Assembly: GCA_013314775.1 (NCBI GenBank)
Contig: JABUFB010000010.1
Span: 248,001-312,000, forward strand
From: Armatimonadota bacterium
GTDB lineage: Bacteria; Armatimonadota; Zipacnadia; Zipacnadales; JABUFB01
Direction of reading: 5' to 3'
Length of the DNA: 64,000 bases
Part shown: piece by piece, positions 28,485 to 36,980 of the stretch
Layout: every line of letters starts with the position of its first letter
Numbering within the stretch: position 1 is the first letter of the stretch
Position numbers and translations under genes: made by a program
Notes under the pieces: generated by a model
The model's input: only the letters and a program-made list of their open reading frames with translations
Database searches by the model: none
What the model was told of the DNA's origin: nothing

Positions 28485-29532
28485 AACCCGTCAAATACCT
28501 AAGATTTCCGACTCAAACCGAGCAGCGAGTGGGTTCGGGCTCGCCTTGCGATTTCTGGGTCGCCACCGTGGGATCGCGGCGCTGGTAGCGGTCTTCATCC
28601 TGGGCTGCATCGTCAGCCCGCGCAACCTGCGGACCGGCGAGATTGTGTTCCTCACCCCCGGGAACCAGTCCAACGTGCTCTTCGAGTACTCTGAATATGG
28701 GCTCCTCGCGGTGGGGATGACCCTGGTGATCCTCACCGCAGGAATTGACCTGTCCGTGGGGTCTGTCCTGGGGTTTATCGCAACGCTGTTCAGCTTCCTG
28801 ATCATCGCGAAGGGGGTATCTCTTGGTCCAGCCGTGCTCATCTGCATTATCGCCGGTTGCGGGATCGGTGCGACGAACGGGCTGCTTGTGGCGAAGCTGC
28901 GGATCCAGCCTTTCGTGGCGACCCTCGCGATGATGGTTGCCGCACGGGGGGCCGCCAAACTGGTCTCCGGGGGCATCAAGATCGCCCACGGCGCTCGGCC
29001 GTGGTACATCCTGCAGGACGCACCGCCGCGGGTGTTCGAATGGATGACCGCGCCGTATGCGGGGGGCTGGCTGCGCCCTGTTACCCTCCTTTTCCTGGTG
29101 ACCATCATCCTGGCCGCGCTCATAGTCCGGTACACCCGGTTCGGGCGCTACCTGTACGCGGTAGGAGGCAACGAGGAGGCCGCGCGGCTTTCGGGAGTTG
29201 ACGTGGCGCGCACCAAGATACTCGCGTATCTCATCAGCGGGATAACCGCCGCGCTCGCGGGAATCTCAAGCGCGTGCAGGATGGGTTATGGCGACCCCGA
29301 AGCCGGGGCAACTTTTGAACTAGACGCCATTGCCGCGGTGGTCATCGGCGGGTCGAGTCTCATGGGCGGCCGTGGCGGGGTGATGCTCACCCTCATTGGC
29401 ACGCTGATCATCGGCTATGTGAACAAGATCCTCAGTCTCATCGGCTGGCAGGAAGCCCAGCGGCTCTTGGCGAAAGGCGTCATTATCGTGCTGGCGGTGG
29501 TGATCCAGGAGACCCGGCGGCGTCGAGTGTAG
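28468..29532 (+). CDS. Sugar ABC importer permease (RbsC type)
   Basis: GTG start at 28468 inside the end of the ATPase gene, with GAGG 6 nt upstream. The 354-residue product is an integral membrane protein with about eight to ten hydrophobic segments and the BPD_transp_2 signatures NVLFEYSEYGLLAVGMTLVI, GIDLSVGSVLG, GATNGLLVAKLRIQPFVATL and the coupling region RYLYAVGGNEEAARLSGV. It forms the channel of the CUT2 sugar importer. 34 bp separate it from the binding-protein gene. Confidence 0.95.
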   Translation: MSDPPETRQIPKISDSNRAASGFGLALRFLGRHRGIAALVAVFILGCIVSPRNLRTGEIVFLTPGNQSNVLFEYSEYGLLAVGMTLVILTAGIDLSVGSVLGFIATLFSFLIIAKGVSLGPAVLICIIAGCGIGATNGLLVAKLRIQPFVATLAMMVAARGAAKLVSGGIKIAHGARPWYILQDAPPRVFEWMTAPYAGGWLRPVTLLFLVTIILAALIVRYTRFGRYLYAVGGNEEAARLSGVDVARTKILAYLISGITAALAGISSACRMGYGDPEAGATFELDAIAAVVIGGSSLMGGRGGVMLTLIGTLIIGYVNKILSLIGWQEAQRLLAKGVIIVLAVVIQETRRRRV

Positions 29533-29566
29533 AGATCGGCAGTTAGTAATTCACGGAGGCCTTGCC

Positions 29567-30577
29567 ATGAAATGCGCCTGGCTCGTCGTGCTGATCTTCG
29601 CTATCCTGTCGCTCCTCACCGGTTGCGCGCCGAAACCCGCGACGGATACCGGCCCAACGCCAAACGTGGACACACCACAGAGCTCGGGACTGGCGCCGGA
29701 AGCGGCCCAGACCTTTACAATCGGAATGTCCCAGTGCAATCGCGGCGAACCGTGGCGGGTACAGATGGACGAGGACATCAAGACCGCCGCCGCCGAGCAC
29801 CCGGAACTCGAGGTGCTGTTCAAAGACGCCCAGAACAAGACTGAGCAGCAACAGGCACAGGTTCGCGAGTTCATAGCCCAAGGCGTAGATCTCATCATCA
29901 TCAGTCCCAAGGAAGCGTTGCCTCTCACCAAGCCTGTTGACGAGGCCATGGCCGCCAACATCCCCGTGATCGTTCTGGACCGGAAGATCGAGGGAGACAA
30001 CTACACCTGCTTCATCGGCGGCGACAACGTGCTCATCGGCCGAGAGGCGGGCAAGTACATGGTGGAGCTCCTCGGGGGCAAGGGGAAGGTCGTGGAGCTT
30101 CAAGGCCTGGCAACGTCCACCCCCGCCGGCGAGCGTCACAAGGGGTTCATGGAGGGCATCGAAGGCTCTGAGATCGAGATCATCTTCTCCGCCGACTGCC
30201 AGTGGCTGGAGCCCAACGCCCAGCGCGAGATGAACTCGGCCCTCTCCCGGTTCGAGCAGATCGACGCGGTGTATGCCCACAATGATCCAAGTGCTCACGG
30301 GGCCTACCAGGCGGCCAAACAGGAAGGCAAGGGACGCGAGAAGACGATCAAGTTCATCGGTATCGACGCCCTGCCCCACGAAGGCGTGAAGTACGTGGAA
30401 GAGGGTATCCTTGCAGCAACCTTCCAGTATCCTACGGGCGGCAGGGAAGCCATCGAGGTGGCGCTGAAAATCCTTGCGGGCGAGAAGGTGCCGAAGAACA
30501 TAACCCTCGGCACCCGCAAGTTCACGCCGGATAACGTGAAATCCGGTGGCGAGGAAATCCCGGCGCCGGAGGGATAG
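29567..30577 (+). CDS. Sugar-binding lipoprotein of the ABC importer (RbsB type)
   Basis: GGAGG 7 nt before the ATG. A type-II signal peptide with lipobox LLTGC is followed by a Thr/Pro-rich tether of about 30 residues. The Peripla_BP_4 domain begins FTIGMSQCNRGEPWRVQM; VREFIAQGVDLIIISPKE, ANIPVIVLDRKI, GGKGKVVELQG and AVYAHNDPSAHGAY are typical ribose/galactose-binding-protein segments. 336 residues. It captures a sugar for the ATPase and permease encoded immediately upstream; gene order ATPase, permease, binding protein. No adjacent sugar kinase or LacI regulator is present, so the imported sugar cannot be named. Confidence 0.94.
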   Translation: MKCAWLVVLIFAILSLLTGCAPKPATDTGPTPNVDTPQSSGLAPEAAQTFTIGMSQCNRGEPWRVQMDEDIKTAAAEHPELEVLFKDAQNKTEQQQAQVREFIAQGVDLIIISPKEALPLTKPVDEAMAANIPVIVLDRKIEGDNYTCFIGGDNVLIGREAGKYMVELLGGKGKVVELQGLATSTPAGERHKGFMEGIEGSEIEIIFSADCQWLEPNAQREMNSALSRFEQIDAVYAHNDPSAHGAYQAAKQEGKGREKTIKFIGIDALPHEGVKYVEEGILAATFQYPTGGREAIEVALKILAGEKVPKNITLGTRKFTPDNVKSGGEEIPAPEG

Positions 30578-30656
30578 ACCACGCCTTTCACCAGCTCACG
30601 TCGGGGGCAAGAGGCTGCCGCGGCCTGCCGGGGGATAGCGACGGAAGACGAGGGGC

Positions 30657-30699
30657 GCGCCATAGCCTTCGGGCCTCGCAGGGGCAATGGCACTTTGCC
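30657..30699. repeat. Intergenic repeat B, copy 2
   Basis: GCCATAGCCTTCGGG...CAGGGGCAATGGCACTTTGCC matches the layout at 12031-12071. About 85 bp further on, TGACACCCGCTT (30785-30796) is a 12-bp match to part of repeat A at 23181-23192, so the two repeat types may belong to one composite family. Confidence 0.55.
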
Positions 30700-30866
30700 A
30701 CCGGAGTGAGCTGGTGGTTGACAGGGCCGGGAGCATACCCGAGGCAGTGTTGCCTGCGGGGAGCAAAACGAGCGGAGCCTGGGGTGACACCCGCTTCGTG
30801 CCATTTCCTTGCGCCCTGCGGCCGTCCGTCCGCCGTTCTCTCCCCCACCCCCCGGAGGCGAGACAC

Positions 30867-33800
30867 ATGACCCGCCGCGTCTTTCTCATTCTCTGCGCTC
30901 TTGTTGCGGCAAGCACTGTTGCCACGGCCGCCCTTGCCCAGTCTGCCTGCGAGGGCTCCAATGCCCAGACGTTCCTGGCGCAACTGGCCCAGGCAAGCAC
31001 GCCGCTCGCCGCTCCCGTGCAGTCAGTCGATCAGTCCCCTGACAACCCCTGGGAAGCCCCCTGGAGCGCCGGAGCCAACGCTGACAGGCCTCTGACACGT
31101 CCCCGGGAGCGCTGGCTTGACTTCTGGCCCCGACAGTCACCGCGCACATACCGCGGCGCCAACCTGGAGTACGTGCTCATGCCCGTCGGCGGTATCGGCA
31201 CGGGCACGATCTGGCTGGACGGGCAGGGCCGCCTCGCGGTCTGGCAAGTGTTCAACAACTACGACGAGCGTCCCGTGCGCGACACGTTCTTCGCGATCCG
31301 CGCCGAAGCGGAAGGTTCCGAGCCGGTGGTGCGCTGCCTGCAGACCGTGGGGCAGCCGGGGTTCGCCCCCATGGAGTCGCTCGAGTACGAGGGCGGCTAC
31401 CCCATCGCCCGCCTGCGTTTCTCGGACCCGGCGCTGCCGGTGCGGGTGATGCTCGAAGCCTACAACCCCATGATCCCCACCGACGCCGCGAACTCCGCCC
31501 TGCCTTGCGCGATCTTCCGCGTCACGGCGAGCAACGAGGGCGACCGCACGGTGTCCACGTCGGTACTCGCCAGTCTGGCCAATGCTCTCCCGCCACTGGA
31601 GCGCGCCGGCTTTGCGGCACCGGGCGGTGTGCCGGCCATCGCTTTCGACGAGAGAGGATACCACGGCGTGTTCATGCACCCGGGCGCGGATGGATTCGCC
31701 CCAGGGCTGTTCCGAGTCCGCGAGATCTATGGCAGGGCGCTTCCTGAACCGCCGATTCTCTGGGTGGATGGCCTCTCACGGCCCGACGGTTCTGTGGAAG
31801 ACCGCGCGCGCTTCGAAGAGCGCATAGGCCAACTCGCCCGGGCGATGCGCGAGGGCAGCCCGGTGGTGATCTCCGGCATCGGCACGGATTTCCCCCGGCT
31901 CCTGCAACGGGTGCAGGAGGAGGAGCGCGCCCTGGGGATGGAGGTCTTCGAGGATTTCGAGGGCGGCTCGTATGAGGGCTGGAACATAAGTGGCGACGCC
32001 TTCGGCAAAGCGCCCGCGGGCGGAACCACCGGCGGGCAACAGGCCGTGAGCGGCTTCCTCGGCGCGGGGCTCGTCAACACTTTCCAGCCCAATGACCAGC
32101 CGCAGGGGAAGGCGGTATCAAGACCTTTTACGGTCCGCAAGCCCTGGATCGGCTTCCTTATCGGCGGCGGCGCACATGCGAATCAGACCTGCATCAACCT
32201 GCGCGTGGGCGACGAGATCGTCCGCACTGCAACCGGCAGGAATGACGAGAAACTCGAACCTGCCTGGTGGGATGTCCGCGACCTGCAGGGCCGCGAGGCG
32301 GTCTTCGAGATCGTGGATGCGCACTCCGGCGGCTGGGGCCACATCAACATCGATCACATCTTCTTCAGCAACACCCGGTCCGATGACCTCCTGCGCCAGG
32401 ACCGCGCCTATCCCCTGCTGGCAGGCGCACTTGGCTGGCTGGCTGATGCCGCAACCACCGCACAGGGCGGTACAGTCATGGCACAGGCGGGCCTGCCCAA
32501 GGCCGACAAGCTCCCCGCGTGGCGCCCGGCGGCGTGCATGAGCGTGGATCCTGCACGCGCCGCCGAGAGTGGCTTCCAGCCCATCGCCGCCGATTCGAGC
32601 GGCAGGGCCGTGGTCCTCTCGGGCAAGCTGGGCGAGGCGTCCGCGGTCGTCTGTCTGGCCTCGCGGCCGCCGGATGAGTGGGTCAAAGCGATGCTCACGG
32701 CCGCGCGGGGTGTCCCCATGCGGGAGGTCGACTGGCTGGTGCCGGCATCCCCCGACTACGGATCGATGGAGCTTTTCTCGCCGGAACCTGAGGCCGCCGC
32801 GGGACTGTGGGTTCACGGCCGTCAGATGGTCCATGACTTCGTCAGCCAGGGCGCCGTGCGGCGCCTCCAGACACCTGCGGGCAACGGGGCGGTTGCGGTG
32901 CCCTTCAAGCTCGAGCCCGGCGAAGCGCGAACGGCTACCTTCGTCATCACGTGGCACTTTCCCAATGTCTCCCGCCTGGGCAAGCATGAGGGCAATCTGT
33001 ACAGCAGGCGATTCGGAGACGCCGGCCAGGTTGCACGTTACGTTTGCGAGAACCTCGATGCCCTCTGGGAGCGCACCGACCTGTACCAGCGCACCCTGTA
33101 CGAGTCCAACCTGCCGGAGTCTTGGCTCGACGCCATGACCTCGCAGTCGGTGATCTTCCGCGGCCCCACAACCTGGTGGGCGGAGGACGGGTACTTCGGG
33201 GGCTTCGAAGGCTCGTACGGCTGTTGCCCTCTCAATTGCACCCACGTCTGGAACTACGCCCAGAGTCATGCCCGGCTGTTTCCGGAGATCGGCCGGAACA
33301 TGCGCCAATCCGACCTGCTGGTGTACATGCGCGATACGGGCGAGACATCCCACCGCCAGCATGGTCTCCACGGCGCCTTCATCGACGGACAGTGCGCGGC
33401 CATTGTGGAGGTCCTGCGCGAGCACCAGATGAGCACCGATGACCGCTTCCTGCGCAGCGTCTGGCCCGCCCTGCAGAAGGCCACGGATTGGCTCATCCAG
33501 CGCATCGACGCCGATCGCGACGGTGTGCCCTCCGGCTCGCAGCCCAACACCTACGACTGCAATGTCTCGGGCGCGAATACCTTCATCGGGTCCCAGTACC
33601 TGGCGGCGCTGGCGGCAGCCGAACAGCTTGCACTGGACATGAATGAGGCCGCGGTCGCCCAATCCTGGAAGGCCGTGCGCGAAGCGGGCATGCGCAATCA
33701 GAACGAGGCCTTGTGGAACGGCGAATACTACATCCAGAAGTCCGATCCACAGCCCCTCCACGACTACGGACCCGGGTGTCACAGCGACCAGCTTCTAGGG

Positions 33801-34580
33801 CAATGGTGGGCGCACCAAGTCGGGTTGGGCTACCTGTATCCGCCGGATCGGGTTCACAGCGCCCTGAGCGCCATCGTGCGAAACAACTTCCGCGACAGCT
33901 TCGCGGGTTTCCAGCAGCACCCCCGCCGGTACGTGCTGGACGATGAGGCCGGGCTCCTCATGTGCACCTGGCCAGAGGGTGGCCGGCCCAACCCCTTCAT
34001 CATCTACGCGGATGAGGTCTGGACGGGCATCGAGTACTCCACCGCCGGGCTGCTCATCGCGGAAGGGATGATCGAGGAGGCGGACAGGATCATCTCAGCG
34101 GCGCGGTCACGCTATGACGGCAGACGGCGGGATGGCCTCGACAGTGGGCCGGGCGGCAATCCCTTCAATGAGCTGGAATGCGGTAAGTTCTACGCCCGGG
34201 CTATGAGTTCGTGGGGCCTGCTCATCGCGGCGCAGGGACTGGTTCTGGACGGTCCGGCCGGGACCATCGGCTTCAAGCCCCGGTGGCGGCCCGAAGACCA
34301 CCGCAGCTTCTTCACCGCGCCCGAAGGCTGGGGGTTGTTCATCCAGAAACGTGAGGGCAGCCGCCAGACTGAGCGCATCGAACTGCGCCACGGGAAGCTG
34401 CGCGTCGCGCGACTTGTGTTTGAACTGCCTGCGGAAGCGGGAGAGCCATCTGCAACCGTGGCCATTGACGGCGCCAACATTCCCTGCGAGTTGAAACGCG
34501 ATGGCCGGCAAGTAACGCTGGAGTTCGGCAAACCGCAGGTCATCTCCGAGCCGGGAGTACTGGAAGCTACACTCGGGTGA
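30867..34580 (+). CDS. Secreted GH116 glycosidase with inserted beta-sandwich
   Basis: ATG at 30867 with GGAGG 8 nt upstream; signal peptide ending ATAALAQ. The 1237-residue protein has a GH116 N-terminal domain (VLMPVGGIGTGTIWLDGQGRLAVWQVFN) and an (alpha/alpha)6 catalytic domain. Glu781 in FGGFEGSYGCCPLNCTHVW and Asp897 in QPNTYDCNVSGANTF occupy the nucleophile and acid/base positions known for GBA2 and the Thermoanaerobacterium enzyme. Between about residues 361 and 501 a foreign module is inserted (FEDFEGGSYEGW ... GGWGHINIDHIFFSN); this beta-sandwich is otherwise typical of GH32-like and planctomycete secreted proteins. Expected activity: exo-beta-glucosidase or beta-xylosidase on glycans or glycolipids, extracytoplasmic. 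Confidence 0.9.
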   Translation: MTRRVFLILCALVAASTVATAALAQSACEGSNAQTFLAQLAQASTPLAAPVQSVDQSPDNPWEAPWSAGANADRPLTRPRERWLDFWPRQSPRTYRGANLEYVLMPVGGIGTGTIWLDGQGRLAVWQVFNNYDERPVRDTFFAIRAEAEGSEPVVRCLQTVGQPGFAPMESLEYEGGYPIARLRFSDPALPVRVMLEAYNPMIPTDAANSALPCAIFRVTASNEGDRTVSTSVLASLANALPPLERAGFAAPGGVPAIAFDERGYHGVFMHPGADGFAPGLFRVREIYGRALPEPPILWVDGLSRPDGSVEDRARFEERIGQLARAMREGSPVVISGIGTDFPRLLQRVQEEERALGMEVFEDFEGGSYEGWNISGDAFGKAPAGGTTGGQQAVSGFLGAGLVNTFQPNDQPQGKAVSRPFTVRKPWIGFLIGGGAHANQTCINLRVGDEIVRTATGRNDEKLEPAWWDVRDLQGREAVFEIVDAHSGGWGHINIDHIFFSNTRSDDLLRQDRAYPLLAGALGWLADAATTAQGGTVMAQAGLPKADKLPAWRPAACMSVDPARAAESGFQPIAADSSGRAVVLSGKLGEASAVVCLASRPPDEWVKAMLTAARGVPMREVDWLVPASPDYGSMELFSPEPEAAAGLWVHGRQMVHDFVSQGAVRRLQTPAGNGAVAVPFKLEPGEARTATFVITWHFPNVSRLGKHEGNLYSRRFGDAGQVARYVCENLDALWERTDLYQRTLYESNLPESWLDAMTSQSVIFRGPTTWWAEDGYFGGFEGSYGCCPLNCTHVWNYAQSHARLFPEIGRNMRQSDLLVYMRDTGETSHRQHGLHGAFIDGQCAAIVEVLREHQMSTDDRFLRSVWPALQKATDWLIQRIDADRDGVPSGSQPNTYDCNVSGANTFIGSQYLAALAAAEQLALDMNEAAVAQSWKAVREAGMRNQNEALWNGEYYIQKSDPQPLHDYGPGCHSDQLLGQWWAHQVGLGYLYPPDRVHSALSAIVRNNFRDSFAGFQQHPRRYVLDDEAGLLMCTWPEGGRPNPFIIYADEVWTGIEYSTAGLLIAEGMIEEADRIISAARSRYDGRRRDGLDSGPGGNPFNELECGKFYARAMSSWGLLIAAQGLVLDGPAGTIGFKPRWRPEDHRSFFTAPEGWGLFIQKREGSRQTERIELRHGKLRVARLVFELPAEAGEPSATVAIDGANIPCELKRDGRQVTLEFGKPQVISEPGVLEATLG

Positions 34581-34581
34581 T

Positions 34582-34673
34582 ACCGGCCGACGCGCTCCCC
34601 ACCCTCTTCTCGCCACGGCCGGAGACGGCCGGTTCGCTCAGGATGAGGAGGACGGCGTGCCCGCCTCCCGTCC
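34582..34673. terminator. Inverted repeats between convergent genes
   Basis: Immediately after the GH116 stop codon, ACCGGCCG (34582-34589) pairs with CGGCCGGT (34626-34633), and GGACGG (34650-34655) pairs with CCGTCC (34668-34673). Convergent placement suggests a transcription end region for both strands. No U-tract is seen. Confidence 0.4.
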
Positions 34674-34703
34674 GTGCCTTGGTATATCCTCTATTCACCA
34701 TGC

Positions 34704-35654
34704 TTATTCCGTGCCTTTCAGCCATTCCGCCAGCCACGCGTTGATCGGCTCAGTGTCGAAAGATGACCAGCCCTCGGCGTTCCCGGACTGGAACAGCGTA
34801 GCGCCCAGCACATAGGGGTCTTCACGCAGGCGGGCGTCGAACCACTTGAGCCAGTCTTGGAACTTCGCCGCATCCCCGCGGGCCTGCCAACCGTCCTCCC
34901 GCGGGTTGCCCCGGAAGTCAATTCCCGCTTCGGTGATAATCAGCGGCATCTTCGCGAGCTCCGGATGCTTCTCCACGAGCATGCCATGAAGCATCCGGTA
35001 CCGCAGCGAGGTCCAGATCTCCTGCGCCATGTCCGTCCCGTAGACCAGGGAGTATGCGTGGTAGCTCCAGCTGCCTTTCACTTTGTGCGCCGCAAGAAGG
35101 CCCGGCGCGAAGGCCAGGATCTTCTCGCGTATCTCATCCGGCGTACCCGGGGGATTGCCCACAGGGATGTTGGAGATGCACGGACGGAAGCCGGCCTGCG
35201 CGATGAGCGGCGCGAGGGCCTGCCAGAAGCGCGCCATCCAACGGGCGGTCTCGGCCGATTCCCAGATGGGGTAAGGCTCGCACTCATTGGGGCCTTCCAC
35301 GTAATCGATCAGCGCCCGGTCCCCCGGTGCGAGGCGGTCAAGCGCGGGCTTCAGCGCGGTCTCCCAGTAGTTCCGGCCGGATGCTGACGGGTCCGCGTCG
35401 CGCGGGTACGAGTGACGGGTGTAGATGCGCACGACCGTGACGCCCTGTGGGTACCGAGACTTGTAGTCACGCAGCGCTTCGAGCATCGGCTCGTGGAGGT
35501 CCAGCACCTTGAGCACCCGCGGGCCCGCCGCTACAACCTGCCGGGCGCCCTGACTGTAGCTGTTGATCAGATGCAGGCTGAGCTTCGACTCTGACAGGGC
35601 AGCGCATGTCGGAAGCGTGAGAAGGGCGATGGATAGACCAACAATCGCTCTCAA
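34704..35654 (-). CDS. Secreted clan GH-A-like TIM-barrel hydrolase
   Basis: A TTG start at 35654 is preceded by GAGGAG (9 nt) and yields the signal peptide MRAIVGLSIALLTLPTCAAL; the ATG at 35678 would put the ribosome site inside the coding region. 316 residues. The barrel contains ALIDYVEGPNECEPYP, with Asn-Glu at the acid/base position of clan GH-A, and PLIITEAGIDF with the nucleophile Glu about 110 residues later. VKGSWSYHAYS carries the usual His-Ala-Tyr. Together they make a retaining glycosidase likely. Family assignment within the clan is not possible by eye. It follows the beta-helix gene by 30 bp on the same strand, so the two are likely co-transcribed. Confidence 0.8.
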   Translation of the reverse strand: MRAIVGLSIALLTLPTCAALSESKLSLHLINSYSQGARQVVAAGPRVLKVLDLHEPMLEALRDYKSRYPQGVTVVRIYTRHSYPRDADPSASGRNYWETALKPALDRLAPGDRALIDYVEGPNECEPYPIWESAETARWMARFWQALAPLIAQAGFRPCISNIPVGNPPGTPDEIREKILAFAPGLLAAHKVKGSWSYHAYSLVYGTDMAQEIWTSLRYRMLHGMLVEKHPELAKMPLIITEAGIDFRGNPREDGWQARGDAAKFQDWLKWFDARLREDPYVLGATLFQSGNAEGWSSFDTEPINAWLAEWLKGTE

Positions 35655-35684
35655 CGGAGGCAGCTCCTCCCGAATCACTGGCGC

Positions 35685-36788
35685 CTACTCGATCACCTTC
35701 GGCTCCGCGCCGTACGCGTTGTCGAACACCCGGGTCTGCTTCGCCGCGCGCACGGCCTTGGCCGGGGTGTCGTGGTTGAGGAACCAGTTGTGGTATACGT
35801 CGCAGGTCTCCTCGGGTGTCCCGCGGATAGCGATGGGTGTCTGTGGCGCTCGGAAAGTGTTGTTGTAGATTTCGATGCGGGTGCCCGCGATGTCCGTGCC
35901 GTCCTTGCGGTCACGGCCGCCGTGCATGTCGAAGCAGTGGCTCAGGGAAGTGCCCAATTCCACGTTATTCCGGGCGATGTAGCTGTTGCCCGGCGCACCT
36001 GTTCCGGCGATGGAATGGCGGTTGAAGTCGAACAGGTTGAACTCAATCAGCGAAGATGAGACGCCGTGGGAAATGCCGTACCCGAGGCCATTGTACTGGC
36101 AGTGGTGGATGTAGTTATGGTGGATGTGGTGACCATGACCTCTGGTCAGGTATACGCCGCCGTGGGCGAAAGCCGATATTTCACAGTTGTCCACCTCCAG
36201 GTTGTCGAACGCCGTGCTGATGCCATTGGAGGTGGGAAACTTGTAGTAGTAGCTGTGCCCCGGCCCTCCAGGACCGAAGGCTCGCCGATGGTGGTCAAGA
36301 TACCGCTTGGGACACGGGCCCTGGATGCGCAGGCCGGTGATGCGCACCTTCGGCCCCAGCGCGCGGATCATCACCGGGGTATTGAGCGCGTCGCTGGTGA
36401 GGATCGCGCCCTGTGATCCGTCCTGGCCCCTGTTCCCCGCGAGCGTCACGCCCTCGGGTATCTCCAGCACGAACTGATCGATGTAGATGAGAGTGGTGAG
36501 GTCAACTTCCGTCTCGCCCGGGATGAACACCACCTGACCCGGTTGCGCCTGCTTGAGAGCCTCCGCGATCTCCTCGGGCGTTTTCGCGGTGAAGTCACCG
36601 GATGTGATGATGTCTGTGTACCCCTTCCCCCCGCCAATGGGGCCGCGTTCGTCTGGCTTGGCGCCGTAGGTCACTCCATCCAGCTCGACCCAGGTCTGAT
36701 CCTGGCCCAAGGCCGTGACCGTCCCCATCGCGGCCAGCACACTCAGGAAAACCGTCACCGTTGCGGAGGGTGCAGACCACATGCCCAC
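35685..36788 (-). CDS. Secreted right-handed beta-helix (pectate-lyase-like) protein
   Basis: Start uncertain: GTG 36788 has GAGG 9 nt upstream and gives the signal peptide MGMWSAPSATVTVFLSVLAAMGTVTALGQ; ATG 36782 is an alternative. The body opens with a segment that forms sugars-and-lyases-type caps (AKTPEEIAEALKQAQPGQVVFIPG), then repeated beta-helix coils: IPEGVTLAGNRG, VRITGLRIQGP, FDNLEVDNCEISAFAHGGVYLTRGHGHHIHHNYIHHC and SLIEFNLFDFNRH. The length of about 367 residues fits single-domain PL or GH28-like helices. The multiple His residues facing one groove suggest a metal or substrate site. Polysaccharide lyase or epimerase activity is inference. Divergent from the secreted protein gene at 36981. 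Confidence 0.8.
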   Translation of the reverse strand: MGMWSAPSATVTVFLSVLAAMGTVTALGQDQTWVELDGVTYGAKPDERGPIGGGKGYTDIITSGDFTAKTPEEIAEALKQAQPGQVVFIPGETEVDLTTLIYIDQFVLEIPEGVTLAGNRGQDGSQGAILTSDALNTPVMIRALGPKVRITGLRIQGPCPKRYLDHHRRAFGPGGPGHSYYYKFPTSNGISTAFDNLEVDNCEISAFAHGGVYLTRGHGHHIHHNYIHHCQYNGLGYGISHGVSSSLIEFNLFDFNRHSIAGTGAPGNSYIARNNVELGTSLSHCFDMHGGRDRKDGTDIAGTRIEIYNNTFRAPQTPIAIRGTPEETCDVYHNWFLNHDTPAKAVRAAKQTRVFDNAYGAEPKVIE

Positions 36789-36880
36789 ATGCACTGTCCT
36801 CACCTGCCTGATCGACGCTTTTCGCGCAAGACACCGCAAAGTTCGCCGAAAACGGTGGATAGCCCTCCGCCGCGTGGAAG

Positions 36881-36908
36881 TTAGCGCCAGGGCGGCTGAA
36901 GGTATAGT
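36881..36908 (+). promoter_or_regulatory. Candidate promoter upstream of 36981
   Basis: TATAGT at 36903-36908 is a good -10 box; TTAGCG at 36881-36886, 16 nt upstream, is a weak -35. It lies about 75 bp before the ATG of the secreted protein gene, in the divergent spacer. Confidence 0.3.
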
Positions 36909-36980
36909 AGGACCGACATGGAATGATTGGCCCCGGCACTGCTGCGAGCACACTCCCGGTCCGCGAGGAGATTACCCACT

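Noticed and set aside
32118-33782. 554-codon minus-strand frame opposite GH116
   Set aside because: The plus-strand frame carries the GH116 catalytic motifs; the antisense translation has none.
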